A stretch of DNA of 39,475 nucleotides from Schoenoplectus triqueter (GCA_964058805.1 CAXKVV010000650.1:1-39475), one strand, 5' to 3'. Shown: positions 1-13,491, numbered from the stretch's first letter. Notes: generated by a model from the letters alone, not told the origin. Numbers and translations are program-made.

Positions 1-63
1 GAATTTTTTCTCTTATGAGTGCCCTCTGAACTTTCATTTGTGATGAAGTGCCTTCCAAATTAC

Positions 64-779
64 TTAATTCATAACAATTAGCCGCTCACTTATAAATAAT
101 AGTCATAGTCATCAATTTTGATTGAAAAAAAAAAGATCAAACCACCCTTTAACTTATATTGTATTTATTTAGAAATTGACATTTATCTAGTTTGGAAAAT
201 GAAATATTTTTCAGCAATAAAAATATTATGAAAGTGAATTATTTTAATGTTATTATGCTAGTTAAAAATATTTAATGTCTACTTTGTGTTCTTATTTAAA
301 TTGCATGTTTGATTTATTTTCATAAAAAAATAGGTTTTCACTTTTGAATAACGGAAATTCAAGTACAAAAATTTCATTTTGTAAATTATAATATTTAATC
401 CTTTGAAATTTTAATTGAAGAATATACAATAATTAAATTCATACAAAACTCAATAAAAATAAAATTGCTAGAAGACATTGATGCTATTTTTGCTTAAAGT
501 TGATAACACATAAAGACATGACTTTTCTGCACGTATTAATAATACATTGATATCTTATAATTAGTTACATATTAATGTTTAGTAGTCAAATGCACAATAT
601 TTTGAATATTCTTCAATCATATAATTTTAATTTTATTGCTGAAAAATATTTCATTTTTCAAATTAGATAAATATTAGTTTCTAAATAATCACAATATAAA
701 CGGTAATATGATCTTTTTCATTCAAAATGGATAATTATGAGTGCAATTAGCAAGTGAGGGGCATATTGTTATGAATTAA
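64..779. repeat. Long-TIR foldback element (MITE-like)
   Basis: Positions 64 to about 228 read as an imperfect reverse complement of about 618-779. Shared blocks include TTAATTCATAACAAT at the outer ends and ATGAAATATTTTTCAGC at the inner ends. The arms are about 160 bp long and separated by about 390 bp of AT-rich sequence with no coding capacity. I found no convincing target duplication, so the true termini may lie slightly further out, and the family is not assigned. Confidence 0.7.
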
Positions 780-2578
780 CTTGTTTCAAACATTACCCTT
801 TTAATTTTTAAAGACGAACTTATATCTTATATACCAAAAAGTTTTGTAGGGGCAAATGAGAAAAAATAGCCGAAAAGGAAAGAAGACTAGTGTTTGACCA
901 TACAATCTAATGGGCCCAGCTCATTGAGGTAACGCATGGTTGGGCCCACTCCTCTGACCTCACAAGCTCACCGGGTCACCCGTCAACGTCTTTTTTCTCC
1001 CCTGTGTTCAGATCCTTCTGCCACGTCATCCCCAACTGATGTTGCTAGGTCGCTTACTAACACATGATGTAATGGCAAAAAAAAAACGACATGTGACATG
1101 ACATGCAATGCATAATGTGCTGAAATTGCCCTACGGAATCGGCAAACCACCTATTTTTCTAGTGCCCATACGTTGTCCATGTCTCATACTAATATTGCTT
1201 AAACTCACACTATAGGAGATAGTTGCTACTTTCTAATGCTAACATGCACAAAATGATACTGGCATCTAGGAGACATGCACAATCTGCGGGATTCACCTCA
1301 CCTTGGGAGACGATTCTTCTTGGCATTATGTTGGGCTATTTGGAAGGAGAGGAACAATAGAACTTCTAATGAAATACCTGACATCGCGCCGGAGGCAATA
1401 GCAGGAAGAATCGTAAATGATGTCAAGCTCTAGTGTATATACTGCTGAAGCACTGATGCAAAACACGCTGGGTTGCTCGACGTTTTCTTAGCTATACATA
1501 GTGACTGTTATTTTTTGGGTTTTATGTTTTTCTCTGTTTTGGCGGTTTGTTTGTTTGTTTTGTTTTGTTTTTGTTTATGGGTTTTTGTATCTCACATTAG
1601 CAGCGACTGCCAACTTTCAAAAACAAAATAACAAATACGCGGTAATAGTTATTTACCATCGTATTTTGGATAGTTTCAGTGATATCTGGGTATTAATTTC
1701 TTTCCTTTTCGTTGGAGTTCAAATTCTTCAAGCGATGTCATGGTTAATGGATTACGGATAGCCACCACCCACCATGCAAAACTTTTTCCAACAATAGGTA
1801 AATTTTCATAAAATTAATTGCTATTTTCGTCTTTTCCACGTGAACTTAATTGCTCATTTTCTAATTTTATTTTTATGATTTTTGCAATTCGATAATTGAA
1901 TATGCACATGGGACAAATTGAGGAATTTGGGTCCTATTAGGTTCTAGCTCATGCACATGTTAGCTCGATTTTCTCTCTATATGTTTAATTATTGGTGTAA
2001 ACTATAGCAACTTTGAGATTCTTGTGCGAACGCTTGTAGATTGTCGTATGGCGTATTGTACCATTGGGCGCCCATGTGTTCGTGCTTTCTGTAATGTGTT
2101 TTTATTCTTTTCTCCCATGTCTCTTTCTATGAAACTTTATTGGGTGGTAGAATTGCGAGCTTTAATGGAGAAATCGATGGTTCGCATGTCTCCATTTCTA
2201 TAAAGTCATGAATGTCATTGGTCCATTGTATATAGTACTTTTTAAAGTTTTGTTGCGCCCATGTGCCATTGTGGATTTATTGTAATTGGGTTTTGCATAC
2301 ATCTTTAATTGGTTAATTTATAATCTATTTGAATGCTTAAATGAGGTCAAACTGGATGCCAAATTGCCAATGCACACATCAACCTTTACCTTTCACAATC
2401 TTTTTCTTTTTTTACACTTACATCTAGAAACAGGTCTGGAAAAAAAAATTCAATAACACATTTTGATGAACACCATATTCATTTTTTTTCTGTAGGTGTT
2501 TTTGTTTTGAAGGAGGGAAATATAAAAGGCAAAAAGTTTTTCATCTTTTGAGCATCGACTCACAAGGTTCAAACAGCC
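780..2578. other. Intergenic, upstream of the ankyrin gene
   Basis: This stretch holds a LINE remnant (1281-1433), T/G-rich sequence at 1509-1590 that may be its 3' tail, and AT-rich DNA. No conserved reading frame was seen. The last few hundred bases probably hold the promoter and 5' UTR of the ankyrin gene, but no clear TATA box or upstream exon could be fixed. Confidence 0.6.
1281..1433 (+). pseudogene. LINE (non-LTR retrotransposon) 3' ORF remnant
   Basis: In one forward frame this stretch encodes about 50 residues ending at TAG, including FFLALCWAIWKERNNR. That motif is typical of the C-terminal zinc-binding reverse-transcriptase region (zf-RVT) of plant L1-type LINE ORF2 proteins. No reverse transcriptase or endonuclease sequence precedes it, so this is a 5'-truncated dead copy. 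The T/G-rich stretch that follows resembles a LINE 3' UTR. Identification rests on motif memory only. Confidence 0.6.
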
Positions 2579-5500
2579 ATGGTTGTGCCTAGTGGAAATG
2601 GGAGTCTTGAAAAGAAAAAGATGACAAAACAACTAACTGGTAAAAGGAATGATACCGCATTGCACCATGCGGTACGGGCAAGTAATTTAGAAGCAGTAAG
2701 AGAGATTTTGTCAGGCGCTAGTGATGATGCAGCATTGGAGGAGTTATTGTCAGCCCAGAACCAGAGTGGAGAGACAGGATTATATGTAGCGGCCGAGTGT
2801 GGATGTGTTGAACTGGTACGAGAAATGCTTCAATATCATGATGCCAACGTTGCCAGTATAAAGGCAAAAAATGGGTATGACGCACTTCTCATTTCGGCCA
2901 AGCAAGGGGATGTAGGTATTCTCTTTATATTCTTGCCTTTAATCCTTTGTTTTTCTTAAATGGTACTGACTAGAACCAGGATCAATTGAAAAATAACAGA
3001 GAATACGACGTCTCTAATTAATACAATTGAACCAAACTCTGATTGCACAACTTGCAAATACAATTGATGTGGACTCTGTTGTTATTCTCAGAAAATTCTG
3101 GTACATCTCTCCTTCTAAATCAGGAAACACCGAAACACCGTGATTTGTAGACCTCCTTTTTTTTTATTTCCTAGCTTAATATAACCGCTAGCACAAAGTT
3201 TTTCTGATTGGATGAAAGAAAATATCAATTAAATTGATGTCTTTGCTTCTGTAGATGTGGTAAAAGAACTCCTAGATGCAATACCGCAACTTGCAATGAC
3301 AGTCGACCAAAACAACACAACTGCTCTTCACTTGGCTGCAACACAGGGCCATACTGAGATGGTACAACTTCTTCTTGAAGCAGACCCAGGGCTGTTGTTA
3401 ATAGCAAGGAGCAATGGCAAGACTGCACTCCACTCTTCTGCTCGAAACGGGCATGTGGACGTGGTTCGGGCATTGTTATATAGGGAACCAGGTGTGGCGA
3501 CCCGAACTGACAAGAAGGGCCAGACTGCACTACACATGGCAGTCAAAGGAACAAGTATTGATTCGGTCAGTGAGTTGATTCAAGCAGAACCCAAACTGTT
3601 GAATTCAGCCGATGCGAAAGGGAATATCCCACTTCATATTGCCGCAAGAAAGAATCGGGCACAGGTGATATAGTTTCTCAATTGATTATTCTTATTGGAC
3701 CAACATATTGGTTGGGTTTTGGTGCTGGTACAACATCATATATTGTCCAGTCCAATTTGTTTTTACTTTTTAGGGGAAGCAAAACACATAGTAGGATGTA
3801 ACTAGCAGAAACCAATTTATATCGCTATTATCATTTGTCAGAGGTAATTACCATACTACGTTTGCACAAGAACTTTTGCTTGACTATGAGCATTATGCAT
3901 GGCAAATGATACAGATTGTAGAGATCCTGTTAGATGCACCTGGTGTAGACTGGAAAATACTTAACCGAGCTCGAGAGACAGCATTTGACACGGCAGAGAA
4001 GATGGGACATTCTAGTATAACTGCATTTCTGAAAGAGCGTGGGATCCATAGTGCTAAATTGCTGTCCCCACACGATGACAGCAGCCCACAACAAACTCTG
4101 AAGCAACAGGTCAGCACAATCAAGCACGAGGTGCATTACCAGCTCGAGACTGCTCGGCAGACACGCCGCCAAGTTCAGGTCGGTACCCATTTGTTATATC
4201 CTTTTTTGCACAGATTCGTCTCTAGTCTTTGACTCAAATAGAGTTGATACTTGACATTGCAGTTAAATAAAAGAAAATCACTTGTAAATAAATTGGAATT
4301 ATATATGTAATTTATATAAGCAGTCTCTTTCCACAGCAGGCAAGCATGCAAAAAACCTTTAACGAATATATGTATTAATTTAGAAACATAAAAGGATAGT
4401 TCTGGCCTGCGTCCAACTTCTATATACGTCCATTTGATATCTTGAAAAATAAAATATTATAGATATGTTCTTCATTTCTTGTAACAAATTATATACATGT
4501 GTGTTCGGATTGGGTGTCTTTTCTAACTTGCCTCAATTTATTTGGGATTAAAAGCTTTGTTGTTGTTGTTGTTGTTGTTGTTGTGCTTTATCCCAACCGC
4601 ATTTTTCTCGAATAAACTTCTGAACTTGAGCCAGACAAATTGTTCAGGGAATAGCTTCACGATTGAAGAAGCTCCACATAGCTGGACTCAACAATGCAAT
4701 AAACTCGAGCACAGTGGTGGCTGTGCTAATTGCCACGGTCGCATTTGCTGCAATCTTCACTGTTCCAGGTCAGTATGTGACATCAGATAATCTTGCACCA
4801 GGATTCCAACTTGGAGAAGCAAATATTTCCCATGAGATGGCCTTCATTATCTTCTTTGTTGCCGACTCGATAGCGTTGTTTATCTCCTTAGCAGTGGTGG
4901 TGGTCCAGACATCTGTGGTGGTGATAGAGAGCCGTGCAAAGAAGCAGATGGTCGCAATTGTCAATAAATTGATGTGGCTTGCGTGCGTATTTATCAGTGT
5001 TGCCTTCTTAGCACTGTCTTTTATTGTGGTAGGCAAGGATGAGCAGTGGATCGCTATCACTGTCAGCATTATAGGTACTTATTATACTTTTCTAGTAGGC
5101 CAAAAATCTTGAATTTGGCGTACTTTCAATTTTTCTTGAGGTAAGTAGGTCAAAATGCCTATAATCATTTATTAAACCAAAGAAAAATTACAAAATAGAA
5201 AAGGAAAAAAAGAATAAGAAAAAAATAAAATACAAGCATATCCATATAAAAGAAAAAATAATAAAAAAAAGTTTAGATTGATGTCCGACCATCCCATCTG
5301 TCGCTTGATTCATCCGTTGAGTATGCCAATAATCCAATCACTCTACCGCTCTAGTCCAACCATGTCATCTCTTGAGACAACATACTCAACAAAAATTTTG
5401 AGCCATTGAAACCTTTTGACAGTTCCACAAAGCCCTAAAATCCTTTGTGAATCATTCCAAAGTCAAAAAGAAATAGAAGAGAGACCTCCCCGCCTAGGGT

Positions 5501-6296
5501 TTGCCCTCGCTGGGTTTGTTTTCTGGCATCGCCTTTTTTGCAAAAAATCTATTGATTTTATTGAGTGGCTTCATTTGATATAATAGCTTAGTGTCAATGC
5601 CTGAGTGTTGATAGACAGAAATATTCACGTCACTATCTTCTGGCTAATGGCAAATTAGCCAGCATGCACTAATATTGCATGCCAGTTTTGGCTAAGCATG
5701 TACTGATGTCGATCCTGATCAACGGTGGTGCTGATGGAATAGTTATTTTTACTGCGCATTTTAGGATGCACCTATGGTTGTAAGTAATTTATTGGTATAA
5801 AGATCAAGAGGCACATACTGCTACCAGTACCCAATTGGTAATAAGGACTGAGGCACTGATACATACCAGTCACAACAATCAACATCCAACCAGCAAGATT
5901 GGACTTACATACTAGGCACAACAATCAACACTCAACTGTAGGATTGTGCGGAAGTTATATATACCAATAGGAGAAGTAATTATGACTATAGGACAAATAT
6001 GATTGCACTTGACTGGCTGAACACGTGTTTTTTTGGATTAAAACTTTGAGATCAATAAATTCGATTAAAATGTACTTATAGTTGACATGTATTTGTAAAT
6101 AGGGGGTACAATACTGGCGGGGACACTTGGCACAATGATATACTGGGTGGTGTCACACAAAATCGAGTCAAGACGGGTTCGAAGCATTAAACGTTCTTTA
6201 ATTCTTGCCAGATCAAATAATACAAACTCAGCTTATTCATGCATCACTGAAGCAGAATTCTTAGATCAAGAGCTTAAAAAGGTGTATGCTGTATGA
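2579..6296 (+). CDS. Ankyrin-repeat/PGG-domain membrane protein, ITN1 (At5g02620)-like
   Basis: The spliced model has five exons: 2579-2915, 3255-3664, 3915-4178, 4648-5074 and 6103-6296. It gives 543 aa with intact phase and GT-AG sites at all introns. Residues about 25-330 are ankyrin repeats, with motifs such as NTTALHLAATQGH and GKTALHSSARNGH. A PGG domain begins near residue 341 (LKKLHIAGLNNAINSSTVVA) and is followed by about four hydrophobic membrane segments and a polar tail ending KKVYAV. Length and architecture match the plant ITN1/ACD6-like ankyrin family, whose members sit at membranes and act in salt, ABA/ROS or defence signalling. The specific function here is inferred only from family. 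The start ATG at 2579 precedes the conserved MTKQLTGKRND segment; an in-frame ATG at 2621 is an alternative. Intron 4 is about 1 kb. Confidence 0.9.
4557..4584 (+). repeat. (TTG)n microsatellite in intron 3 of the ankyrin gene
   Basis: An uninterrupted TTG trinucleotide run of about nine units lies just upstream of the exon 4 acceptor. It is not translated in the spliced model. Confidence 0.9.
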
Positions 6297-7635
6297 TACA
6301 TTCAACTTATATGAACATTCCTTCCATTCTTACTTTTTTTTTTTGCTGCTGTGTAAATATTAACATCCCTTTTGTTCTTACTTTTCTTCAATTCGCCATG
6401 ATTTTTTTAAATGAGCATTAAATAAATCTAAATATTAAATAATTAAAATTTTAATAATAGACGTGACAGTGCACTGGTCTCATTGACACATTATAAATGT
6501 GCTAGTATAATAGTGAATGTTAAAATTAGGAACAGCTAACTGCACTTAAGCTAAAAATAATAAGATATTTTAATCAGTCCGCTGAAAAACTAGATTGCAA
6601 AATCAGTACGAACACAAGGACTCTGATACGAGTCTTTTTCTAGAAAAAATAATTTAAGGTAAGGAACTAATATATTCAAATCGTATCTAAAATTACCACA
6701 CAATAAAATAACTAATTCCCTACATTGAATATAAGTTCTAATCAGCATCCAATTAATTGATGATTGATTTAAGGGTTAAAAAGGCTTGATTACTCGACTT
6801 GCCTTAGACCTAAAAACCCTTACACAGTTTTCTTGTGCATAGCAAAGTTGGAACGTCGAAGCAAGGGCGGATCCAGACTTTGATCTAGGGGCACAAAAAT
6901 TTAAAAAATAAATTCAGACGAGGCAAAATAATTATATTTTCTAATTTTTCTGAATATATATATAATTACAAAGTTATTCGTCAAAAAAAAATTCAGGACT
7001 GCCACCTAGACACAGCTGGATCCGTCCTGCGTGAAAAGTTCATTGGATTGGATGTTACAGCAGGACAAAATATTGCATTATTGCTCTTTATTCTTTGCAT
7101 TGATTGTCACTCGTCAGCGTCATATAGACGAATATTTGTCCAGAACTGTTCTGATCCATATTGCATCAATGCACTCGGTTTTGCTCTTTCCAGCACCAAT
7201 GACATGTGAATTTATCAAGCTTTTTAAATACATATTTCAATATGCATATGATTAATTATTTCATAGCGCATATGTGACATGTAAGTGTTTATGTGGTTCA
7301 GTATGCGTATATGTATTTTAAAAAAATTATTATAATATTTAAATTGATCATTCATTTTTGAAGAATTTTAATGTAAAATAAGAAAATATAATAAAATGTT
7401 AATATAATTTTGAATATTTTGTATGAAAAATATAATATAATTAATTTTATAGACTTAATATAATAAATATTTTAAAAAATAATGTGCATTGTTAGATATG
7501 CGGATGCATATTTTTATGCATACGATATCACACTATATATAAACAGACCGCATATACGGTCATGCGGCCACATTTTAAAACAATGAAATTTACCGCGTGC
7601 TCATGTAAGTTTTGTGTGGGTTGGGTCTATTTTCA
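6297..7635. other. Intergenic between ankyrin and L35 genes
   Basis: AT-rich DNA. It holds the ankyrin gene 3' UTR at its left edge and a small MITE-like repeat (6862-7034). Around 7240-7570 there are repeated GCATATG/ATGCATA-type motifs and long A/T runs. No gene was recognised. Confidence 0.6.
6862..7034. repeat. Short MITE-like element with inverted ends
   Basis: The left end reads AAGGGCGGATCCAGA and the right end reads CTGGATCCGTCCTGC, an imperfect inverted pair enclosing about 150 bp of AT-rich DNA. I recall similar GGCGGATCCAG termini as dispersed plant repeats, but no target duplication was found. Confidence 0.45.
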
Positions 7636-7740
7636 AGCCCAAATTTACCCTTCTGCAAGAAACCCAGCCCAACCCACACTCACTCCAAACCCTACCTTAT
7701 AGAGTTCTGAGGTTTTTCCAAGCAGGATATATAAATAGCC
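7636..7740 (+). promoter_or_regulatory. Promoter of eL35: site II-like motifs, telo-box and TATA box
   Basis: Two AGCCCAA motifs (site II TGGGCT in reverse), a telo-box AAACCCTA at 7687-7694 and a TATA box TATATAAATA at 7728-7737 lie 90-200 bp upstream of the ATG. The site II plus telo-box pairing is characteristic of plant ribosomal-protein promoters, where it couples expression to TCP-class factors and cell growth. Confidence 0.75.
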
Positions 7741-7829
7741 TCGCTTCAACCTTCATCGTTCCTTTCTTCAGTTTGTCGCGCCGCCGCCCCCCTCTCCTCT
7801 AACAGTCTCCTTCCGATTCGACAGCACCA

Positions 7830-9052
7830 ATGGGTAAGTGGAATCAAGACCTTAGTGCCGTCTCTCCGTCTCTTTCTTTGCATCCGACCTGATACATTCT
7901 GTGTGATTTGATTTGGTCTCATGGTACAGCGAGGATCAAGGTGCACGAGCTTCGCGGCAAGACAAAGCAGGAGCTCCTCGCTCAACTCAAGGACCTCAAG
8001 GCCGAGCTCTCCCTCCTCCGGGTTGCTAAAGTCACCGGCGGTGCACCCAACAAGCTCTCCAAGATGTACGCTCTCGCAAGTCTCTATTTTATTCTCTCTC
8101 CCCTTCATCTCTTGTAATTCATTGTCGTGATGGCTGGATTTCTTTATTTTGGTGGCGCGTGTAGCAAGGTAGTGAGGTTGTCAATCGCTAGAGTTTTGAC
8201 TGTCATCTCTCAGAAGCAGAAGTTGGCACTGAGGGAGGCCTACAAGAAGAAGAAGTATCAGCCATTGGATCTCAGGCCCAAGAAGACCCGTGCCATCCGC
8301 CGTCGCCTCACGAAGCACCAGGTATTTTTCTTTGACTTGTCTCTTTACCTTATTTACTTGAATTTACAACTGTTTTTAGTCTGTAGAAATTAATGATTCT
8401 TAATATATTATTAGTTTGGAATGTTTGGTATTTAACCTAATTAAGGTCTGTCGTCCTGTATTTTAGGAGGATGTAGTGATAACATTTTAAGAATCAAACT
8501 GCTATTAATTTGGTCCTAAGATATTAATTGGAAGTAATCATGCATCAGTGTACAATTGATAATGCTGCCGTGGTGTCTGTTTACATTTGTTTGTGATGTT
8601 TTGGTTTGGAAATGAAGCTGTGTTAACACATTGAAGTTAATTTGTCTGAGTTGAAGTTGCCCTTGCTTTTCACATTGTATCTGGAATACCTCTGACATAA
8701 CATTTAGGACCATTTGCTATTTGTGACTGATTCTTGATCTATTTTCCTTACAATTTTTTTGTCGCCCCCCTATTTTTTGTGGATCAACACCAGATTAGAA
8801 TTGAAGTTGTTCTTGCATGATATATACTGTCATGTTTTTGGTCTTATTCAGGAGGCCTCTTTAGTGTTATGTGCTGTAATATAAATGTTGATGTCATGTA
8901 CTAAAGTAGATCTGAATTTTCTAAAAAAAGTCACGTGATTTTTTTATTAAATGTTGTTAAATTGTTTTGCTGAGTAGGAGTCCTTGAAGACTGAGCGAGA
9001 AAAGAAGAGAGAGAAGTATTTCCCTATGAGAAAGTATGCTATCAAGGCTTAG
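7830..9052 (+). CDS. RPL35: 60S ribosomal protein L35 (eL35/uL29 family)
   Basis: Four exons (7830-7833, 7930-8065, 8165-8321, 8978-9052) give a 123-aa protein, the usual length for plant L35. The first exon holds only ATG plus one base, a split seen in several ribosomal-protein genes. The product starts [18 protein letters not shown] and contains [29 protein letters not shown] and [19 protein letters not shown], then ends [10 protein letters not shown]. All are strongly conserved in eukaryotic L35, a basic large-subunit protein near the exit tunnel. All splice sites are GT-AG. The upstream promoter carries growth-type motifs. No defects were seen, so the copy looks functional. Confidence 0.97.
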
Positions 9053-12000
9053 ATGAGCAGTTTTGTTTGTTAAACTTAGTTCCGGTGCCAGACCAGTGAT
9101 ATTTCAAAAAGTTTGAAACTTAAATTTCTGATGAATGTTTCTCTTTTTTTGTGATTGCCTCTTTTCTCATCTCGGGGTGTTATTAGCAACATTTTTTTGG
9201 ATTACTTTATTTTCGTAGATTATTGTGTTGTTCATGAATCATTATTGATTGCTTCATCTTCAAAAGGATCGTTGCTATGTGTGAACTGAAGTTCAGGGTT
9301 TGTGCACCGGTGATTGATATTGGCTGATTTTGAGATCTCTAGCTCTGCTGTTGCTAAATCAATTCCAAGTTTTCATGTCAGCAATTTCTGTATGGAGTGT
9401 TTGTTTTGGTAAATTTTACAACAAACTTGTATCAGGTAAAACATAAACTCTGTATCATCTAAAAGCGAGGTTAGGGAATTTGTCAAATTTACCAAAGAGA
9501 TCGTGAAAAAAATTCGTATTTAGGACACCCAACCAAATTGTTCTACTTTGTGAGTTCAAATTTAGTTCCCATGTATTGGAGGGTATTTGAATATATCCAA
9601 GGCTGTGCAGGATGGCAATAATACCCATGTAGTCATTAGCCTGTTCATACCCATTTTACCTACTGCTCGACCCGATATGCATGTTATAACAGGTTAGATC
9701 AGGTCTGGTAAAAATACAGATCAGGCTAGGCCTGTTCATACTCATCTTACCCATTGCTCTACTCGATATGCCTGATGTTATAACAGGCTAGGTGGCAGGT
9801 CAGGTCAGGTAAAAATACGGATCTGGCTAGGTAAGGATTTCACTTCAAATCTGCCGGCAATCTGATGGGTTAATATGAACCGTTAGATACAGTCGAAGAT
9901 AAATCTGCACCCTTCGTTCTAGGTTTAACTTTATAATAACCTCTAAAGCTCAACTCCTCCGTCCCATTATCCCAATTAGTTTTTTCTCTCTAATCGCTCT
10001 CTCCATCCAACGGCGCCACAACTCGAATCTCTCTCGTCGCTCTCTCCAACGGAACTACTATTCTCCTTTCTCCCTTCTCTCTCCATGGATTCGTCAGGCC
10101 AGACCACCACTTCCCGCTCCTCTCTCACAAGGCCAGCACATCCCTGCTCCTTCACTCCAACACTCTACTGCCCTTGCTCCTATTCGGCTGCTCCTGCTAC
10201 CACTCCCTCCTAACCGGCTACCCCGTTTCTGGTACAATGTATTTTCTTGAATCGTCTTTCAGTTGAAAAAACCAGTATCTGTTAACTCGGCATCTGGCTT
10301 TTCTTCTGAACTCCTTGCAAACGCAAGTGTTGCTTCAACCCCATTATCATTATGTACTTGTATTGCTTGTTCATTTATTTATTTTTTTGTTGATATAATG
10401 CGCACACGTGATATGTAAGAATATGGTTTTCACTTGAGAATAGGTTGTCTAGACTTTAGGTATTTGTGCGTCAAAACATTGAAATATGGGAGTATACTGC
10501 ATGATAAACTATAAGTTATATCATTTTGTCCAGGAGAGAAATCCTTCTTGTCAACCTTTTAGTTTTAGGTTAAACATAGAAAGTTTGTAAAACAAGGCTG
10601 ACAGTACTGGTTACTGGTACAAACTGGTTAATAAGAACCGAACTTCTAATAAAAAAAAAATTTATTCAAATTTGTTCCTATCTTCTGCTACAATAAAGTT
10701 GTAAATAAATATTTGACGTGCTATCCATAAAATTTTCCCGCAATTGCAAATCAGTCCTTGTCCATAATTTCTTCTCTCTTCAGTTTTCATTGCTGTAAAA
10801 AAATAATAAAACTGAGCGTTTTCTGTGAATATAACATATACCTCTTACTGCGTTAAATATCGTCTAGTTTTATTATTGTATGGAATATCTGTGCACTTTT
10901 CTTGAAAAATGTTTACCATTGGATCGGTTTCATTTGCTGGAGATGTAGTGTTCATTAGCTTATTAGTAAGGAATATTTTTTTATTTATTATTCAAGACAA
11001 TTGCAGGATTGGGGTTGTCAAAGGCGTAGAACTCAGAGGTGTAACTATCTTTTAATCACATCTTAACAGACCCTCTAACTAATATAAGTTGTATGAAAAT
11101 GTGCAGCTTTTCATGAAGAGAACAGATTGATGATGACACTGGATTGGATATAGGGTCCACTAATTTAGAATTTAAGAGAGATTTTCTTTGCAGCTCTTCA
11201 ACTCTTCTTACTTCGATCAGATTGTGTAATCTTTCTTCTGGACAAATTCCATGACATAACCCATTGATCAAGAGGGAGTAAACTATTTCAATTTTTGTGA
11301 ACTCTATTTGAACTATTTTGTTTGTAAACTATATGTTATGTTTGATGTTTGTAAACTACATGGTTCTGTTTGTGTAATATGTAGTTCCATTTTTTTGTTG
11401 CTAATATATTATGTGCACTATGTTCTATAACTTCTATTTGATGGTGTATTATTGTCCTAAAAGGGTGGGTATGAGGCGGATATGGACGGGTAAGGTAACC
11501 TTCATTTTCTTCCGTTCCACAATATTCACCTAAATTACCTCCTCTAACCAAATCGGAAGCACAACCCTGAGATGTATTCCAAACAGTTGCTTCCATATCG
11601 TACTTGCGAGCTCAACAGAAATTCTAATAATGTGATTAGACAATTTATGTTAACGAATCGCAACTCATGCCATGGGTAAGACTGGTTCTCAATCATATTA
11701 GAAAATTAATATGAAAAACTCAAGTTTTCATTTTGATATGTTTGATTAAAATTTTGTTTGCAATATTCCAAGTGCTTGAAGACTAAACTACAAAATATGA
11801 AATTAAACAAAGAGGCGCCATGCCTCTGTTGCATCCAAGATGACATTCTCCTCATAATTGCTGATTACCAGTTGGAGATTTGATTGGACTTTCCTCTGAT
11901 TATTCTCTTGCTTAATGCATAAATCTCTCTAAGAGACTGCATCCAACTCTTCCTCTCTCTGCTTTTGTACAATAGAGAACAAAACAGAAAACCAACTCTA

Positions 12001-13090
12001 CTTCGATTGGCATCTCGTAATTGAATGCCCAGATCATTCTATTTTGTTTCTATCAACCAATTAATCATTCAATGCCTGTTGGCTATTATAGAGTTACCAT
12101 TGCTGCTTCCATGGAAGTGTCCTAGAAGCAGGAATTAGCTTGAGGATGGTTTTCATCACGTTCCACGTAATACAATTCTAATTTAATTTATTTTTATGAT
12201 TTGATTAATATCCGAATTTTCTTTACAAAAATATTCCAACATAATAAACATAAAAGAATTGAAATGTCTAAACAAAATCTTTATTATTCTAAACATTATA
12301 TATACTTGAAATTTAAATACTGAAACAACATGGTTAGGTTTGATCAGCGTTTTATTTTCATCGACGTCACGGGCTTGAAAATATCCATTGATACGGGCAT
12401 TTTTCAGTGTTGGGTTTTTAAGCTTTTTTTTGCTAATTTACGAGTATATAGAGAAAATATCATGATTCATAACTCACATCAAGATATTACATTATATTTA
12501 TCTGTTATGGTTTTAGATTTCCGAATTATCAGAGCATCTCCATCACTACCGATGGCTTAAATTGTCACGTCACTGTTCATGTTATATGCTCTGGCAAGTC
12601 CCTCTGAATTTCAAAGACAAGTAAAGTCCATTGTAGCGATTTTTCTTTTTCATTTTTGAAATTTAGCGCCTCCAGCCCAACGTTTAAACTGATTTGGCAT
12701 TCAAACAAATATTTCATTTCTGAAATTGAAATTGCAATTGCCATATTAAAGATGCTCCTAGATGTTCAAAAAATAGCGATGCTTAATCCTTTGTACAAAA
12801 CATATGAGAACCAGAACCGTAAAGTACTTTACGCGAATGATGGCATATTTGGAAATAATAATTACCATTAGAATATTCGTTTCATTTGCAATATGCCATG
12901 GCCCATGTTCCCCTTCCTAGCTGGCTTACTTCTTTATATAAGCTCCTTAGCTTAAATTTCTTGATATTTAATCTTTTATAGCTAAGAGCCGAGCACTGAT
13001 GATTCTTTAGAAAGAATCAAAATATTAAGCCTTGTTTGCTTAGGCTGCGGAACGGCTCCTAAATTCTGCACTTGCTTGGCTAAGTCTCTC
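9053..13090. other. Gene-poor intergenic region
   Basis: This holds the L35 3' UTR at the left, a degenerate tandem duplication (9641-9831), and a pyrimidine-rich stretch around 9950-10210 that may be a decayed promoter or gene fragment. The rest is AT-rich DNA with only short frames. At 12529-12545 there is AGAGCATCTCCATCACT, a motif I associate with ends of dispersed plant MITEs, but I found no matching partner. No gene could be supported. Confidence 0.55.
9641..9831. repeat. Degenerate ~90-100 bp tandem duplication
   Basis: Two adjacent copies (about 9641-9729 and 9730-9831) share CTGTTCATAC, CGATATGC, GTTATAACAGG and GGTAAAAATAC in the same order. They differ by substitutions and by small insertions in the second copy. 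There is no coding potential. Confidence 0.7.
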
Positions 13091-13491
13091 CATTTTTTTT
13101 ATATAATAATTATAATAATTATATTATTAATAATAAGAGTGATAAAAGCAAAATTTAAAATCTACGAATGGCAGCACGCCACTGGCAGTGGCGCGGAACA
13201 AACGTGCCTCTGTTAGTGGCATTTTTGTGTAAAATAGTGTAAACGCGTCACTGGTAGTGGCACGTTTGCTCTTGCTCATCCTGATCACGATCCATTACCG
13301 TTGGATCAACATCTACTGCCACAAAAGACGTCACTGCCGGTGCTAGTGACGCGTTTACTTAAAGACGTCACTGTCAATGGCATGTTTCCTTAAAGACATT
13401 ACTGACAGTGACGCATTGTCATTCGTAAATTTTAAATTTTACTATTATCACTCTTATTATTAATAATATAATTATTATAATTATTATATAC
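13091..13491. mobile_element. Non-autonomous Mutator-like element (MULE-MITE)
   Basis: Near-perfect inverted repeats of about 45 bp (13100-13144 against 13447-13490) share ATTATTAATAATAAGAGTGA with the left end of the large MULE at 15881. The flanks carry an identical 9-bp duplication AAGTCTCTC (13082-13090 and 13492-13500), the hallmark of Mutator superfamily insertion. Inside are one intact and several decayed copies of the palindrome seen in the large element; the intact copy is CGCCACTGGCAGTGGCG at 13177-13193. There is no ORF. The outermost bases of the two TIRs do not match perfectly because of a T-run at the left. The decayed palindromes suggest an older copy that depended on a transposase supplied in trans. 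Confidence 0.85.

Noticed and set aside
1501..1761. 86-aa hydrophobic frame
   Set aside because: Encoded by a T/G-rich low-complexity stretch next to a LINE remnant; it begins at a non-ATG codon and has no supporting features.
10000..10215. Pyrimidine-rich block with an ATG at 10085 that looks like a gene start
   Set aside because: The frame after the ATG closes quickly and no downstream exon or conserved motif was found.
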